DNA of 64,000 bases from NCBI RefSeq assembly GCF_011516635.5, contig NZ_CP096255.1:5392501-5456500 (forward strand), written 5' to 3'. Source of the DNA: Bradyrhizobium barranii subsp. apii. GTDB lineage: Bacteria; Pseudomonadota; Alphaproteobacteria; Rhizobiales; Xanthobacteraceae. How positions within the stretch are numbered: the stretch's first letter is position 1; every line of letters begins with the position of its first letter. Below, one piece after another: positions 46,924-55,237 of this stretch. Both the position numbers and the translations under genes were made by a program. The notes beneath the pieces were generated by a model that did no database searches, was not told the origin of the DNA, and saw nothing but the letters and a program-made list of their open reading frames with translations.

Positions 46924-47594
46924 GACTTTGCTTTCTCTGATCTGACCGTGTCCGCCAGCCTGCGGCTAGCCGGCTCGTTACTGATCAGCGGTTCGTGAAA
47001 GCGCGCTTGCCGATGGCATAAAGGCTGCAAATTATTAAATACCGGAGAGTTCGGCGCGTCTCCGTTTTGTGGGCGGCTTCCGGCAAGCTAAAGCTTGGCG
47101 GTGCAAGCAAGCTATACGATTATCGAAAGAACGCCTATAGCTGCCTTGGGTCAATCGCGTCAGTTTGGCCCTTACCCGCAAACTTCCAGTCTGCCCCTAT
47201 CAGACGCAGTGCGTCAACGGCGCCGATGGGCCACAAGGCGACATCCTCCGAGCGGCGGCCTCGATCTCGAAGCGGACACGAGATGCTTCAGTCCGCACGT
47301 CTGCTTCGGGGTCAAGAGCGTCGGTGTCGCGGTCGGCTGCAAACTTCCGGTCTGCCCCTATGAACTGACATGTAGCTGCACCGCGTCAACGGAAGCGATG
47401 GGCCAAAAGGCGACATGACGGACGCTGACGCCGTGGCATGTAAGGGGGCCGGCTTGGCGGCCCGAATGGAGTTCCGCCAAAGCGGACGTGTCGAGCCGGG
47501 GTTCTCAAACAGTATTGATCCATATCAACATGCGCCCCTGTGTCGCACGTTGAGTCCGGAAACTACTCAGTAGGACCAGACGGAGGAATTGCCC
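46924..47594. other. Non-coding stretch with repeat units, upstream of the sulfatase
   Basis: About 670 bp with no convincing gene. It contains two diverged direct repeats (47178-47244 and 47339-47416). The last 100 bp should hold the sulfatase promoter; no clear consensus was seen. Confidence 0.45.
47178..47416. repeat. Two direct copies of a degenerate non-coding repeat
   Basis: Unit 1 (47178-47244) and unit 2 (47339-47416) share GCAAACTTCC(A/G)GTCTGCCCC, then GCGTCAACGG, GATGGGCCA and AGGCGACAT. Unit 2 has about 11 extra bases in the middle. Similar GATGGGCCAATTCCGGAAGT text occurs near 45400, so this is probably a dispersed element. Confidence 0.6.
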
Positions 47595-49232
47595 ATGATA
47601 GTCGGAAGTAATTTGTTGCGTAGCTTGCTGGCGGGTGTCGCGGCGGTCGCACTGATGAACGTGCCCGCGTCCGCCCAACAGCAGAAGCGACCGAACGTCG
47701 TCATGCTGATGACGGACGATACTGGCTGGAACGATTTCGGCGCCTACAGCGGGGGCGGCAAAGCGCTCGGCCATCCAACGCCAAATATCGACCGGATCGC
47801 CAAGGAAGGTGCGACGTTTACGAACTGGTACGGTCAAGCAAGCTGCACAGCAGGCCGCGCCTCATTCATAACTGGGCGTATTCCGATCCGTTCGGCACTA
47901 TCAATCGTGGTCGCTCCGGGCGACGAAAATGCTCTGAAGAAGGAGACGCCGACAATCGCCGAGTATTTCCAGAAGAGCGGCTATTCGACTTACTTCTCTG
48001 GCAAGTGGCATCTCGGTGACAAGCCCGAGTCCTACCCAATCGAACATGGCTTCGATGAGATGAAGGCATTTGCGGCATATTACCCCGGCGTCTACACCTA
48101 TGCCGACACCTCCAAATGGTTTCATCCCTGGTTTCCCTCGTACAACCCGGAGATTGCAAAAGCATATTTTGACATCGTGAACATGTACGAGTGGGAGGGG
48201 GTCGCCGGACAACCGGCGAAGAGAGGCGAGTACATAACGTACGACCGCCTTGCCGACTTCGACGTTCGTCAGGCCGACTACGCAATCGACTACATCAAGA
48301 AGCACGCCAAGGATACCAAGCCGTTCTTCATGGATGTCAACTTCATGAAGATGCACAATCCAACAAATGCAGCAGCCAAATTCGCCGGGAAGTCCCGGCT
48401 GGGCGATTACTCGGACTCTTTGCTAGAACTGGATGACGACATCGGTCGTATCATGGAAACGATCCGCGCCGAGGCGCCGGATACGATTGTCGTCGTGACG
48501 GCCGACAACGGGGCGTGGCAGGATGCCTACCCCGATGCGGGAACGACACCCTTCAGAGGCGAAAAAGGCACGGCGTTTGAAGCTGGTTGGCGCGTACCGG
48601 GCTTGATGTGGTGGCCTCAACACATTGCAGCTGGCTCAAGCTACGATGAGATGATGTCGCACATCGATTGCTGGGCTACGCTCGCCAAGATGGTTGGCCT
48701 GACCCCACCGCCCCACGGCGCATGGGTCGATAACAGTGGCAAGCCAATGTACTTTGATAGCATCGACAACAGCGAATACATCCTCGGTCACGCGCAGCAT
48801 TCGGCGCGAAGGTCGTGGATCTATATTGACGGCGAAAATTTCATGGGAGCGCGCGCAGATGTCGCCGGTGATCCAAGCAATCCCGAGTTAAGCATCGCGT
48901 GGAAATACCTATGGACGGCCAAGGACACTTGGCTTGGCCCAGAGCAGAACTTGGGCGCGATCGGCGCGATTTACAATCTGACCATGGACCCGTTCGAGAA
49001 GTACGACATGGTCTTCAACGGAGCGATGTCGGCACGTATGCCAATGCAGTCTCCGGGGAAGTACGCAGGACAGGACAATGGCTGGGTCTTGGCACTTATC
49101 AGCCCGGTCGTGATGGATTTCAACAAATCGATCGTTGAATTTCCCAGCATCAAGCGCAAGCCCGGCGGAGCGTCGAATGATTGGCGGCCCGATTTGCAGC
49201 ACCCGGAAATCCAGTGCCATTGCTGGATATGA
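47595..49232 (+). CDS. Arylsulfatase (formylglycine-dependent), C-terminus frameshifted
   Basis: 545 residues from ATG 47595, which follows GGAGG. The signal peptide is cleaved near ASAQ. The sulfatase metal site is in NVVMLMTDDTGWNDFGAY, and the nucleophile motif is CTAGR (in ASCTAGRASFITGR), a Cys-type site needing conversion to formylglycine. TADNGAWQDAYPDAG completes the active site. The last residues (EIQCHCWI) are atypical; adding one A to the AAA at 49207-49209 gives ENPVPLLDMKHLPNIKGSGG ending at 49267. The catalytic domain is complete, so it may still work. Confidence 0.85.
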   Translation: MIVGSNLLRSLLAGVAAVALMNVPASAQQQKRPNVVMLMTDDTGWNDFGAYSGGGKALGHPTPNIDRIAKEGATFTNWYGQASCTAGRASFITGRIPIRSALSIVVAPGDENALKKETPTIAEYFQKSGYSTYFSGKWHLGDKPESYPIEHGFDEMKAFAAYYPGVYTYADTSKWFHPWFPSYNPEIAKAYFDIVNMYEWEGVAGQPAKRGEYITYDRLADFDVRQADYAIDYIKKHAKDTKPFFMDVNFMKMHNPTNAAAKFAGKSRLGDYSDSLLELDDDIGRIMETIRAEAPDTIVVVTADNGAWQDAYPDAGTTPFRGEKGTAFEAGWRVPGLMWWPQHIAAGSSYDEMMSHIDCWATLAKMVGLTPPPHGAWVDNSGKPMYFDSIDNSEYILGHAQHSARRSWIYIDGENFMGARADVAGDPSNPELSIAWKYLWTAKDTWLGPEQNLGAIGAIYNLTMDPFEKYDMVFNGAMSARMPMQSPGKYAGQDNGWVLALISPVVMDFNKSIVEFPSIKRKPGGASNDWRPDLQHPEIQCHCWI

Positions 49233-49462
49233 AACACCTGCCGAACATTAAAGGAAGCGGCGGCTAATCGAACGGTCAATATAACAGTCGCGAGTCTTTT
49301 CGACGTTAGTCATGAAGACGGTGGGTCATTGGCTTGATCCGCCGCCTTCGTACCCTCGACGGCCTCGTGCGAGGTCTTAGTGTCTGTTCCAAAACATGTT
49401 GAGTCGAATGAATCGGTTGTGATTCAAGGTGAGCGGCCTGATTCGATGGGGACGCGCCGCCA

Positions 49463-50062
49463 ATGTGGACTACCGAGAACCGTGCACGCTACGACCGCAG
49501 CCGCCTGCGCTATCCGAGCGACTTGACCGACGAGGAGTGGGCGCTGATCGCGCCTCGCATCCCGCCGGCCAAGCGCGGCGGCAACAAGCGTACGGTGGAC
49601 CTGCGCGAGATTGCCAACGGGCTGATGTACATCCTGAGCACAGGTTGCCAGTGGCGCGCGATCCCCAAGGACCTGCCGCCGCGCTCGACGCTGTATGGCT
49701 ACTTCGATCTGTGGAGCTGGAACGGCACGCTCGATAAAATTCATCACGCCCTCTATGTCGAATGTCGCGAAAGGGCCGAGCGCGAGGCTTCTCCCACCGC
49801 CGCCATCATCGATAGCCAGAGCGTGAAAAGCGCTGAAAAAGGGGGCCTCATGATCTCCATGGCTACGACGCGGGCAAGAAGATCAAGGGCAAGAAGCGGC
49901 ACATTCTCGTCGACACGCAAGGCCTCTTGATGCACGCCATCGTGCATGCGGCGGACATCCAGGATCGCGACGGCGGCGTGCTCCTGATGGCAACGTTGTT
50001 CGGCCTCTATCCCTTTCTTCTGAAGCTCTACGCCGACGGCGGATATCAAGGGCCACATTTCC
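49463..50062 (+). pseudogene. IS5-family transposase, N-terminal part
   Basis: Begins MWTTENRARYDRSRLRYPSD, then LTDEEWALIAPRIPPAKRGG and GCQWRAIPKDLPPRSTLYGY. At the A5G5 run (49836-49845) the protein continues in the -1 frame as PHDLHGYDAGKKIKGKKRHI, then LVDTQGLLMHAIVHAADIQD, to GGYQGPHF. Such a slippery site fits the programmed -1 frameshift known in the IS427 group. It is then cut by the IS256 insertion. Confidence 0.82.
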
Positions 50063-51039
50063 GGGGATGTCCCGATCGCTGTTGAACTACGTCGGGTCGA
50101 CGTTGCCGGAATGAATATTACGCAGCCCTCGTGACGTGGGCAACGGACTTGATTGTCATGCGATCGTGGTGAGCTTGAAGGGCCGCACGCAGAACCGACA
50201 ATTGCTTATGCGCCTTCAATCGTCGGAAGCCCTTGTTGGCCTCGATCATACCGGCCGCGACCCATCGCAAGGCCATACCGGCATCCCGCCAGCGTTTAAC
50301 GTTGCGCGTGACGCGGCGAATGGTGCCCATCATGTTCTCGGCGATATTGGTACAGGCGAGCGATCGGCGAAGCTCCTTCGGCAACTTCAACCGGACGACA
50401 GTCAGGATTTCGTCGAGGCCTTCGAGGATACTGGCCGCAACGCCGGGCCATTGCTGGTCGAGTCGACGCGCGAGATTGCGGATCAATTTTTCAGCCTTGT
50501 CGGCGTCATCGAGCTCCCAGGCCTGGCGCAGCACCCGGCGGGTGGCCGCATGATGCTCTTTCGGCAGGCGTTCCATGATGTTGCGCGCCTTGTGGATCTG
50601 GCAGCGCTGGATCGCAGCGGCCGAACCGAAGGTGCGGCGGATCGCCTTCGACAACGCCTTCGCGCCGTCGGCGATGAACAGTCTTGGCACCGTCGGGTCG
50701 AGCCCGCGCGAGACCAGGTTGTCCAGCAGGGCCTGAACCGTTGCTGCATTCTCGGTCGCCCCTTCCACCAGCGCCAGCGGATGCTTGTTGCCTTCGCCGT
50801 CAACCCCGATCGCGGCCACCAGCACGAGATCGTCGTCGAGATGCAGCCCGTCGATTTGGACCACCAGAAGGTCGAGCGCGGACAGATCGGCAGCCATGAA
50901 GTCGGCCAGCCGCGCCGCCGACAGAGCCACGAACCTCCGCGAGGCCGCCGACTTCGAAATCCCCGATCCGGGCGGTGCCGGCACGTCACCCTCGGGCAGC
51001 CGGACGGCGCGGCCGAACCGGCGCGTCGACACATTGATC
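50063..51039 (-). mobile_element. IS256-family element, copy A (left 977 bp only)
   Basis: Starts with GGGGATGTCCC, the same terminal repeat as copy B. It is preceded by ACATTTCC (50055-50062), which recurs at 54380-54387 as an 8-bp target duplication. It corresponds base for base to 52951-53927 and ends abruptly at 51039, where IS66 begins. Confidence 0.88.
50118..51039 (-). pseudogene. IS256/mutator transposase, C-terminal part (copy A)
   Basis: The C-terminal 304 or so residues of the transposase, from INVSTRRFGRAVRLPEG to AHVTRAA, including the DDE residues VVQIDGLHL, FIADGAKAL and CTNIAENMMG. The N-terminal 120 residues are lost to the IS66 insertion. Confidence 0.88.
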
Positions 51040-51121
51040 GTAAGCGCGAATTTCTCCGCACCTTTTGCTTTTGAGTGCCCTGATGCATGAGGTGTCCACC
51101 AAAATAAGTGGACACCTTGTG

Positions 51122-51595
51122 ATGAGCGACGATGATCAGAAACTGCGGGTCAGGCTTGTTGGCCGGAACGGTCGGCGGCGCTACGAGGCAGCATCGAAAG
51201 AGCGTCTTGTCACGGCCTGTCTTGAGCCTGGGGTTTCGGTATCGAGGCTTGCACTCGAATATGGGGTCAACGCGAACCTCCTTCGGAAATGGATCAAGAA
51301 GCACACCGCGACCAGGTCGCTGCCGCCGTCCTCACGCCCGGCGTTCATCCCGGTTCAGCTTGAGGGGTCCGCCGATCGGGCCTTGTCGCGGCAAGGCAGC
51401 GTGGCGGCGGTGGAGTTGCCGTCGACTTGCGATGAAGTGCGAGGGTCGGAACCCAAGGGAGCGCCAGCTTTTTGTTCTCCCGCCAAAGTGAGCGTGTCCT
51501 TGCCGAACGGCGTGAAACTCGCACTGGAATGCGGCGATGTGGATGCCTTGACGGCGATCATCGGAGCCCTTGGCCATGTTCAGACTGGGCGGTGA
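51122..51595 (+). CDS. tnpA: IS66 TnpA (transposase accessory, helix-turn-helix)
   Basis: 157 residues from ATG 51122. The HTH_Tnp_1-like region contains RRYEAASKERLVTACLEPGV and LALEYGVNANLLRKWIKKH. A variable C-terminal part follows. It overlaps tnpB by 20 bp, as usual in IS66. Confidence 0.82.
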   Translation: MSDDDQKLRVRLVGRNGRRRYEAASKERLVTACLEPGVSVSRLALEYGVNANLLRKWIKKHTATRSLPPSSRPAFIPVQLEGSADRALSRQGSVAAVELPSTCDEVRGSEPKGAPAFCSPAKVSVSLPNGVKLALECGDVDALTAIIGALGHVQTGR

Positions 51596-51929
51596 CCTGC
51601 AGGTCTATCTGCACCGTGAGCCGATCGACTTCCGGGCTGGCATCAACAGCCTTGCGGTTCTGGTCCAGGAGACGATGGCACTCGATCCGTTCGCTCCGGC
51701 GGTTTTTGCGTTTTGCAATCGCCGTTGCGACCGGATGAAGCTGCTGTTCTTCGATCGGTCCGGCTTTGTGCTGGTCCTGAAGCGGCTGACCGAGGACAAG
51801 TTCCGATGGCCGCGCCGCCAAGAGGCGGTTGTCACGCTGACGACCGAGCAATTGCATTGGATTCTTGACGGCATCGATATCGATGCGATGGTCCGCCATC
51901 CGGTGCGGCAATATCAGGTTGCCGGCTGA
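51576..51929 (+). CDS. tnpB: IS66 TnpB (Orf2)
   Basis: 117 residues: DLQVYLHREPIDFRAGINSL, then FCNRRCDRMKLLFFDRSGF and LKRLTEDKFRWPRR are the standard IS66 Orf2 motifs. It appears complete. Confidence 0.9.
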   Translation: MFRLGGDLQVYLHREPIDFRAGINSLAVLVQETMALDPFAPAVFAFCNRRCDRMKLLFFDRSGFVLVLKRLTEDKFRWPRRQEAVVTLTTEQLHWILDGIDIDAMVRHPVRQYQVAG

Positions 51930-51981
51930 GCTCTCGAGTTGAGCGGTTGACGCGTCGGTACGGTTCAGATTCAAGAATCCG

Positions 51982-52950
51982 ATGAATCGAACCGGCGATC
52001 CGAGTGTTGAGGTGCTGTTGGCGCGCATTGCTGCGCTGCAGGCGGAGAACTGTCAGCTCACGGAGCGCGTCGTCAAGCTCGAGGAAGAACTGGCGCTGGC
52101 ACGCCTGCATCGTTTTGCGCCGCGCAGCGAAAAGCACGTCGATCGTCTCTTCAATGAAGCCGAGCAGGCCGCCGATGAGGATGACGCCGGCAGTGAAACG
52201 AACGATATCGCGGAACTTCCGGACACGGGCTTGCCATCCGTCGAAAGCGCGCCGGGAAAGAAGCGCGGCCGCAGGCCGCTGCCGGCGAACCTGCCGCGCG
52301 AGCGCGTCGAGTATGACCTGCTCGACGATCAGAAGGCGTGTCCTTGCTGCCGTGGCCAGATGCATCGCATGGGCGAGGCTGTCACCGAGCAACTCCATAT
52401 CGAGGTGAAGGCGAAGGTTTTACAGAATGTGCGCTTCAAATATGCGTGTCGCCATTGCGATCGCACCGGGATCAACGCACCTGTCGTGACCGCGCCGATG
52501 CCGACGCAGCCCTTGCCGGGCAGCGTTGCCACGGCCTCAACGCTGGCGTTTGCGCTGGTTCATAAATATGTCGATGGGACGCCGCTCTACCGCCTGGCGC
52601 AGGCCTTCGGACGCGCTGGAGTTCCTGTCAGCCGTGGCGCTTTGGGCCACTGGGTGATCGGCTCGAGCGAGAAGCATCTGCATCGCATCTACGACGCCCT
52701 GAAGCTGCGGCTCAGATCACAACCTCTCATCCATGGCGACGAGACGACGGTTCAGGTCCTCAAGGAGAAGGACAAAGAGGCCACCAGCACATCATACATG
52801 TGGGCTTATCGCAGCGGCAGGGACAGTCGCGAGCCGATCGTTCTTCTGGATTATCAGCAGGGCCGCGGTCAAATCCACCCGCAGACCTTCCTTGGCGATT
52901 ACCGCGGCATCGTGATGAGTGACGGCTATACCGCATGGCGCACGCTGGAA
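51982..52950 (+). pseudogene. tnpC: IS66 TnpC transposase, truncated
   Basis: The first 323 codons: leucine-zipper-like N-terminus (IAALQAENCQLTERVVKLEE), zinc-binding CPCCRGQMHRMGE, and the first catalytic Asp in LIHGDETTVQVL. After WRTLEG the frame enters IS256 copy B and stops at 53022. The C-terminal third with the other catalytic residues is absent. Confidence 0.88.
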
Positions 52951-54379
52951 GGGGATGTCCCGATCGCTGTTGAACTACGTCGGGTCGACGTTGCCGGAAT
53001 GAATATTACGCAGCCCTCGTGACGTGGGCAACGGACTTGATTGTCATGCGATCGTGGTGAGCTTGAAGGGCCGCACGCAGAACCGACAATTGCTTATGCG
53101 CCTTCAATCGTCGGAAGCCCTTGTTGGCCTCGATCATACCGGCCGCGACCCATCGCAAGGCCATACCGGCATCCCGCCAGCGTTTAACGTTGCGCGTGAC
53201 GCGGCGAATGGTGCCCATCATGTTCTCGGCGATATTGGTACAGGCGAGCGATCGGCGAAGCTCCTTCGGCAACTTCAACCGGACGACAGTCAGGATTTCG
53301 TCGAGGCCTTCGAGGATACTGGCCGCAACGCCGGGCCATTGCTGGTCGAGTCGACGCGCGAGATTGCGGATCAATTTTTCAGCCTTGTCGGCGTCATCGA
53401 GCTCCCAGGCCTGGCGCAGCACCCGGCGGGTGGCCGCATGATGCTCTTTCGGCAGGCGTTCCATGATGTTGCGCGCCTTGTGGATCTGGCAGCGCTGGAT
53501 CGCAGCGGCCGAACCGAAGGTGCGGCGGATCGCCTTCGACAACGCCTTCGCGCCGTCGGCGATGAACAGTCTTGGCACCGTCGGGTCGAGCCCGCGCGAG
53601 ACCAGGTTGTCCAGCAGGGCCTGAACCGTTGCTGCATTCTCGGTCGCCCCTTCCACCAGCGCCAGCGGATGCTTGTTGCCTTCGCCGTCAACCCCGATCG
53701 CGGCCACCAGCACGAGATCGTCGTCGAGATGCAGCCCGTCGATTTGGACCACCAGAAGGTCGAGCGCGGACAGATCGGCAGCCATGAAGTCGGCCAGCCG
53801 CGCCGCCGACAGAGCCACGAACCTCCGCGAGGCCGCCGACTTCGAAATCCCCGATCCGGGCGGTGCCGGCACGTCACCCTCGGGCAGCCGGACGGCGCGG
53901 CCGAACCGGCGCGTCGACACATTGATCAGCATCAGGTTCATCGCCCAGCGACCGAGCCAGTCCTCCTGCGCCGCCGTTTCCCAGCTCGGGATCGTGACCT
54001 CGCGGCCGTCCATGCCCCGGACCCGCGGGCGATCGACCTCGATCTTGCCGCCGTGGAAACCGATCCGCCCCCGCGTTCGGCCCCAACGGTGCGCCCGCCG
54101 CGCCGCATCACGACCGTGGCGCGGCCCGCAGGCCGCTGTCACATCCGCCTCCATCATCGTGCCGAGCGCCTCGATTCCTGCCGCAAGGCAGAACCGATCG
54201 AAGCTCGCTCGCACTTCCGCAAATGATTTCTCCACAGCCCCGGTCGCCGGCCAACCAGCCGGTGTGATATCTCTCGTCATGGCGTTGCTCTCCTTTGTGG
54301 AATCAGCACCCCGAGCCTACCGGCTCAAGGTGGGCAACGCCGACCTCTTCAGAAATTCAACAGAACCCGGGACATCCCC
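52951..54379 (-). mobile_element. IS256-family element, copy B (complete, 1429 bp)
   Basis: The terminal repeats GGGGATGTCCC (52951-52961) and GGGACATCCCC (54369-54379) are perfect inversions. The left flank is IS66 (CGCTGGAA) but the right flank is ACATTTCC, the duplication belonging to copy A. The flanks do not match each other, so this copy is a recombinant. Confidence 0.9.
53006..54280 (-). CDS. IS256/mutator-family transposase
   Basis: A complete 424-residue transposase. The N-terminal DNA-binding part is followed by the catalytic domain with D in VVQIDGLHL, D in FIADGAKAL, and E in CTNIAENMMG. The sequence RCQIHKARNIMERLP is the family's CxxH region. It is the only full-length copy in the window and could act on the partial copies. 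Confidence 0.92.
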   Translation of the reverse strand: MTRDITPAGWPATGAVEKSFAEVRASFDRFCLAAGIEALGTMMEADVTAACGPRHGRDAARRAHRWGRTRGRIGFHGGKIEVDRPRVRGMDGREVTIPSWETAAQEDWLGRWAMNLMLINVSTRRFGRAVRLPEGDVPAPPGSGISKSAASRRFVALSAARLADFMAADLSALDLLVVQIDGLHLDDDLVLVAAIGVDGEGNKHPLALVEGATENAATVQALLDNLVSRGLDPTVPRLFIADGAKALSKAIRRTFGSAAAIQRCQIHKARNIMERLPKEHHAATRRVLRQAWELDDADKAEKLIRNLARRLDQQWPGVAASILEGLDEILTVVRLKLPKELRRSLACTNIAENMMGTIRRVTRNVKRWRDAGMALRWVAAGMIEANKGFRRLKAHKQLSVLRAALQAHHDRMTIKSVAHVTRAA

Positions 54380-54387
54380 ACATTTCC

Positions 54388-54623
54388 AGAAGGGGCTGCG
54401 TAGCGCTCTGAAGCGCGTGAACCTCGAAATCGTCAAACGCTCCGATCAGGCTCACCGTTTCGTCGTCTTGCCCAAACGCTGGATCGTCGAGCGTACCTTT
54501 GCCTGGCTCGGGCGATGCCGAAGACTGTCCAAAGATTGGGAATGCTTCAATCACAGGGCCCTCGCCTTTCTCAAGCTGGCCTCCATCCGACTCATGCTGC
54601 GAAAGCTATGCAATCCAAGGTAA
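54388..54623 (+). pseudogene. IS5-family transposase, C-terminal part
   Basis: Continues exactly where the N-terminal part stopped: (GPHF)QKGLRSALKRVNLEIVKR, then FVVLPKRWIVERTFAWLGRC with the catalytic Glu in VERTFAW, ending LRKLCNPR. Rejoining at ACATTTCC gives an uninterrupted protein. Confidence 0.85.
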
Positions 54624-54813
54624 TCTTTCCGGACAGACTCTTAGAAAGCGCATTGGTCCCCCGAGTTGGGTCAAGCTCGGAAGTCGGCGGGTCCATGGTA
54701 GATTGTCTGCTCTGCCACTGTGAGCGGACATCACCGGATCCGCGGTTCAGGTCCGCGAAGGGCCGACAAGCGGCATACCCAGACATCGCAATAAGGAGCC
54801 ACAAGATCCATTC

Positions 54814-54909
54814 TCAACCGATAATGAAATAGAGAACGTAGAGCGAGTAGCCGATCACAAGGAGGCCCACTACTACTGAAAGCCAGAATAGAAGTTTATC
54901 ATCTTTCAT
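54814..54909 (-). CDS. Possible 31-residue membrane microprotein
   Basis: Begins MKDDKLLFWLSVVVGLLVIG and ends YSLYVLYFIIG. It has a charged N-terminus then one helix. It is AT-rich for the region. No good ribosome site is visible, so confidence is low. Same strand as the genes upstream of it (nhaA group). Confidence 0.35.
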   Translation of the reverse strand: MKDDKLLFWLSVVVGLLVIGYSLYVLYFIIG

Positions 54910-54992
54910 TGACGATCTACCGGCGGATCAACCTTTGGCGAGATGGCGAAGCCCAATAGAGCTGATTCCTGACGAACAACTGGAGCAGACAG

Positions 54993-55226
54993 TCAGATCT
55001 CCCCGCTTTGGGTCGAAACAAGCCGAATAGCGGCAGGACCTTCTATGTTGACGCTAACATATTTCTGCGCGGCCGAAATGAGACCTTCCACGGCGGATTT
55101 ATTGTACGAGGAATGCTTCGGATTTAGGTGCAAGCCAGTTTCTAAGATCATCACTTGGGTAACCCCAGAGGGCAGAATCTCGACGGCAAACGATACAAAC
55201 GATACGTGGGGAGCCTTGAAAGACAT
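54993..55226 (-). CDS. Hypothetical protein downstream of nhaA (77 aa)
   Basis: Begins MSFKAPHVSFVSFAVEILPS and continues with QVMILETGLHLNPKHSSYNK and LISAAQKYVSVNIEGPAAIR. It is a soluble, alpha/beta-like protein. It starts 11 bp after the nhaA stop, so it is probably co-transcribed with it. The frame is open further upstream but within nhaA. Function unknown. Confidence 0.55.
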   Translation of the reverse strand: MSFKAPHVSFVSFAVEILPSGVTQVMILETGLHLNPKHSSYNKSAVEGLISAAQKYVSVNIEGPAAIRLVSTQSGEI

Positions 55227-55237
55227 TTGAGCTGCTT

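Larger units (their letters stand above)
51040..52950 (+). mobile_element. IS66-family element, left part
   Basis: The left end is GTAAGCGCGAATTTCTCCGC; a GTAA end is usual for IS66. It carries tnpA, tnpB and the first 323 codons of tnpC. The right part is missing because IS256 copy B starts at 52951. Confidence 0.85.
49380..54640 (+). mobile_element. IS5-family element (IS1031/IS427-like) interrupted by nested insertions
   Basis: The ends GTGTCTGTTCC (49380-) and, inverted, GAGTCTGTCCG (ending 54640) form imperfect terminal repeats. The flanks show TTA at 49377-49379 and at 54641-54643, a 3-bp target duplication. Its transposase starts at 49463, is split at 50062, and resumes at 54388. It landed about 110 bp downstream of the sulfatase. 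Confidence 0.82.

Noticed and set aside
50136..54226. Plus-strand frames of 312 and 400 codons inside IS256 copies
   Set aside because: Exact antisense of the transposase in both copies; no independent evidence.
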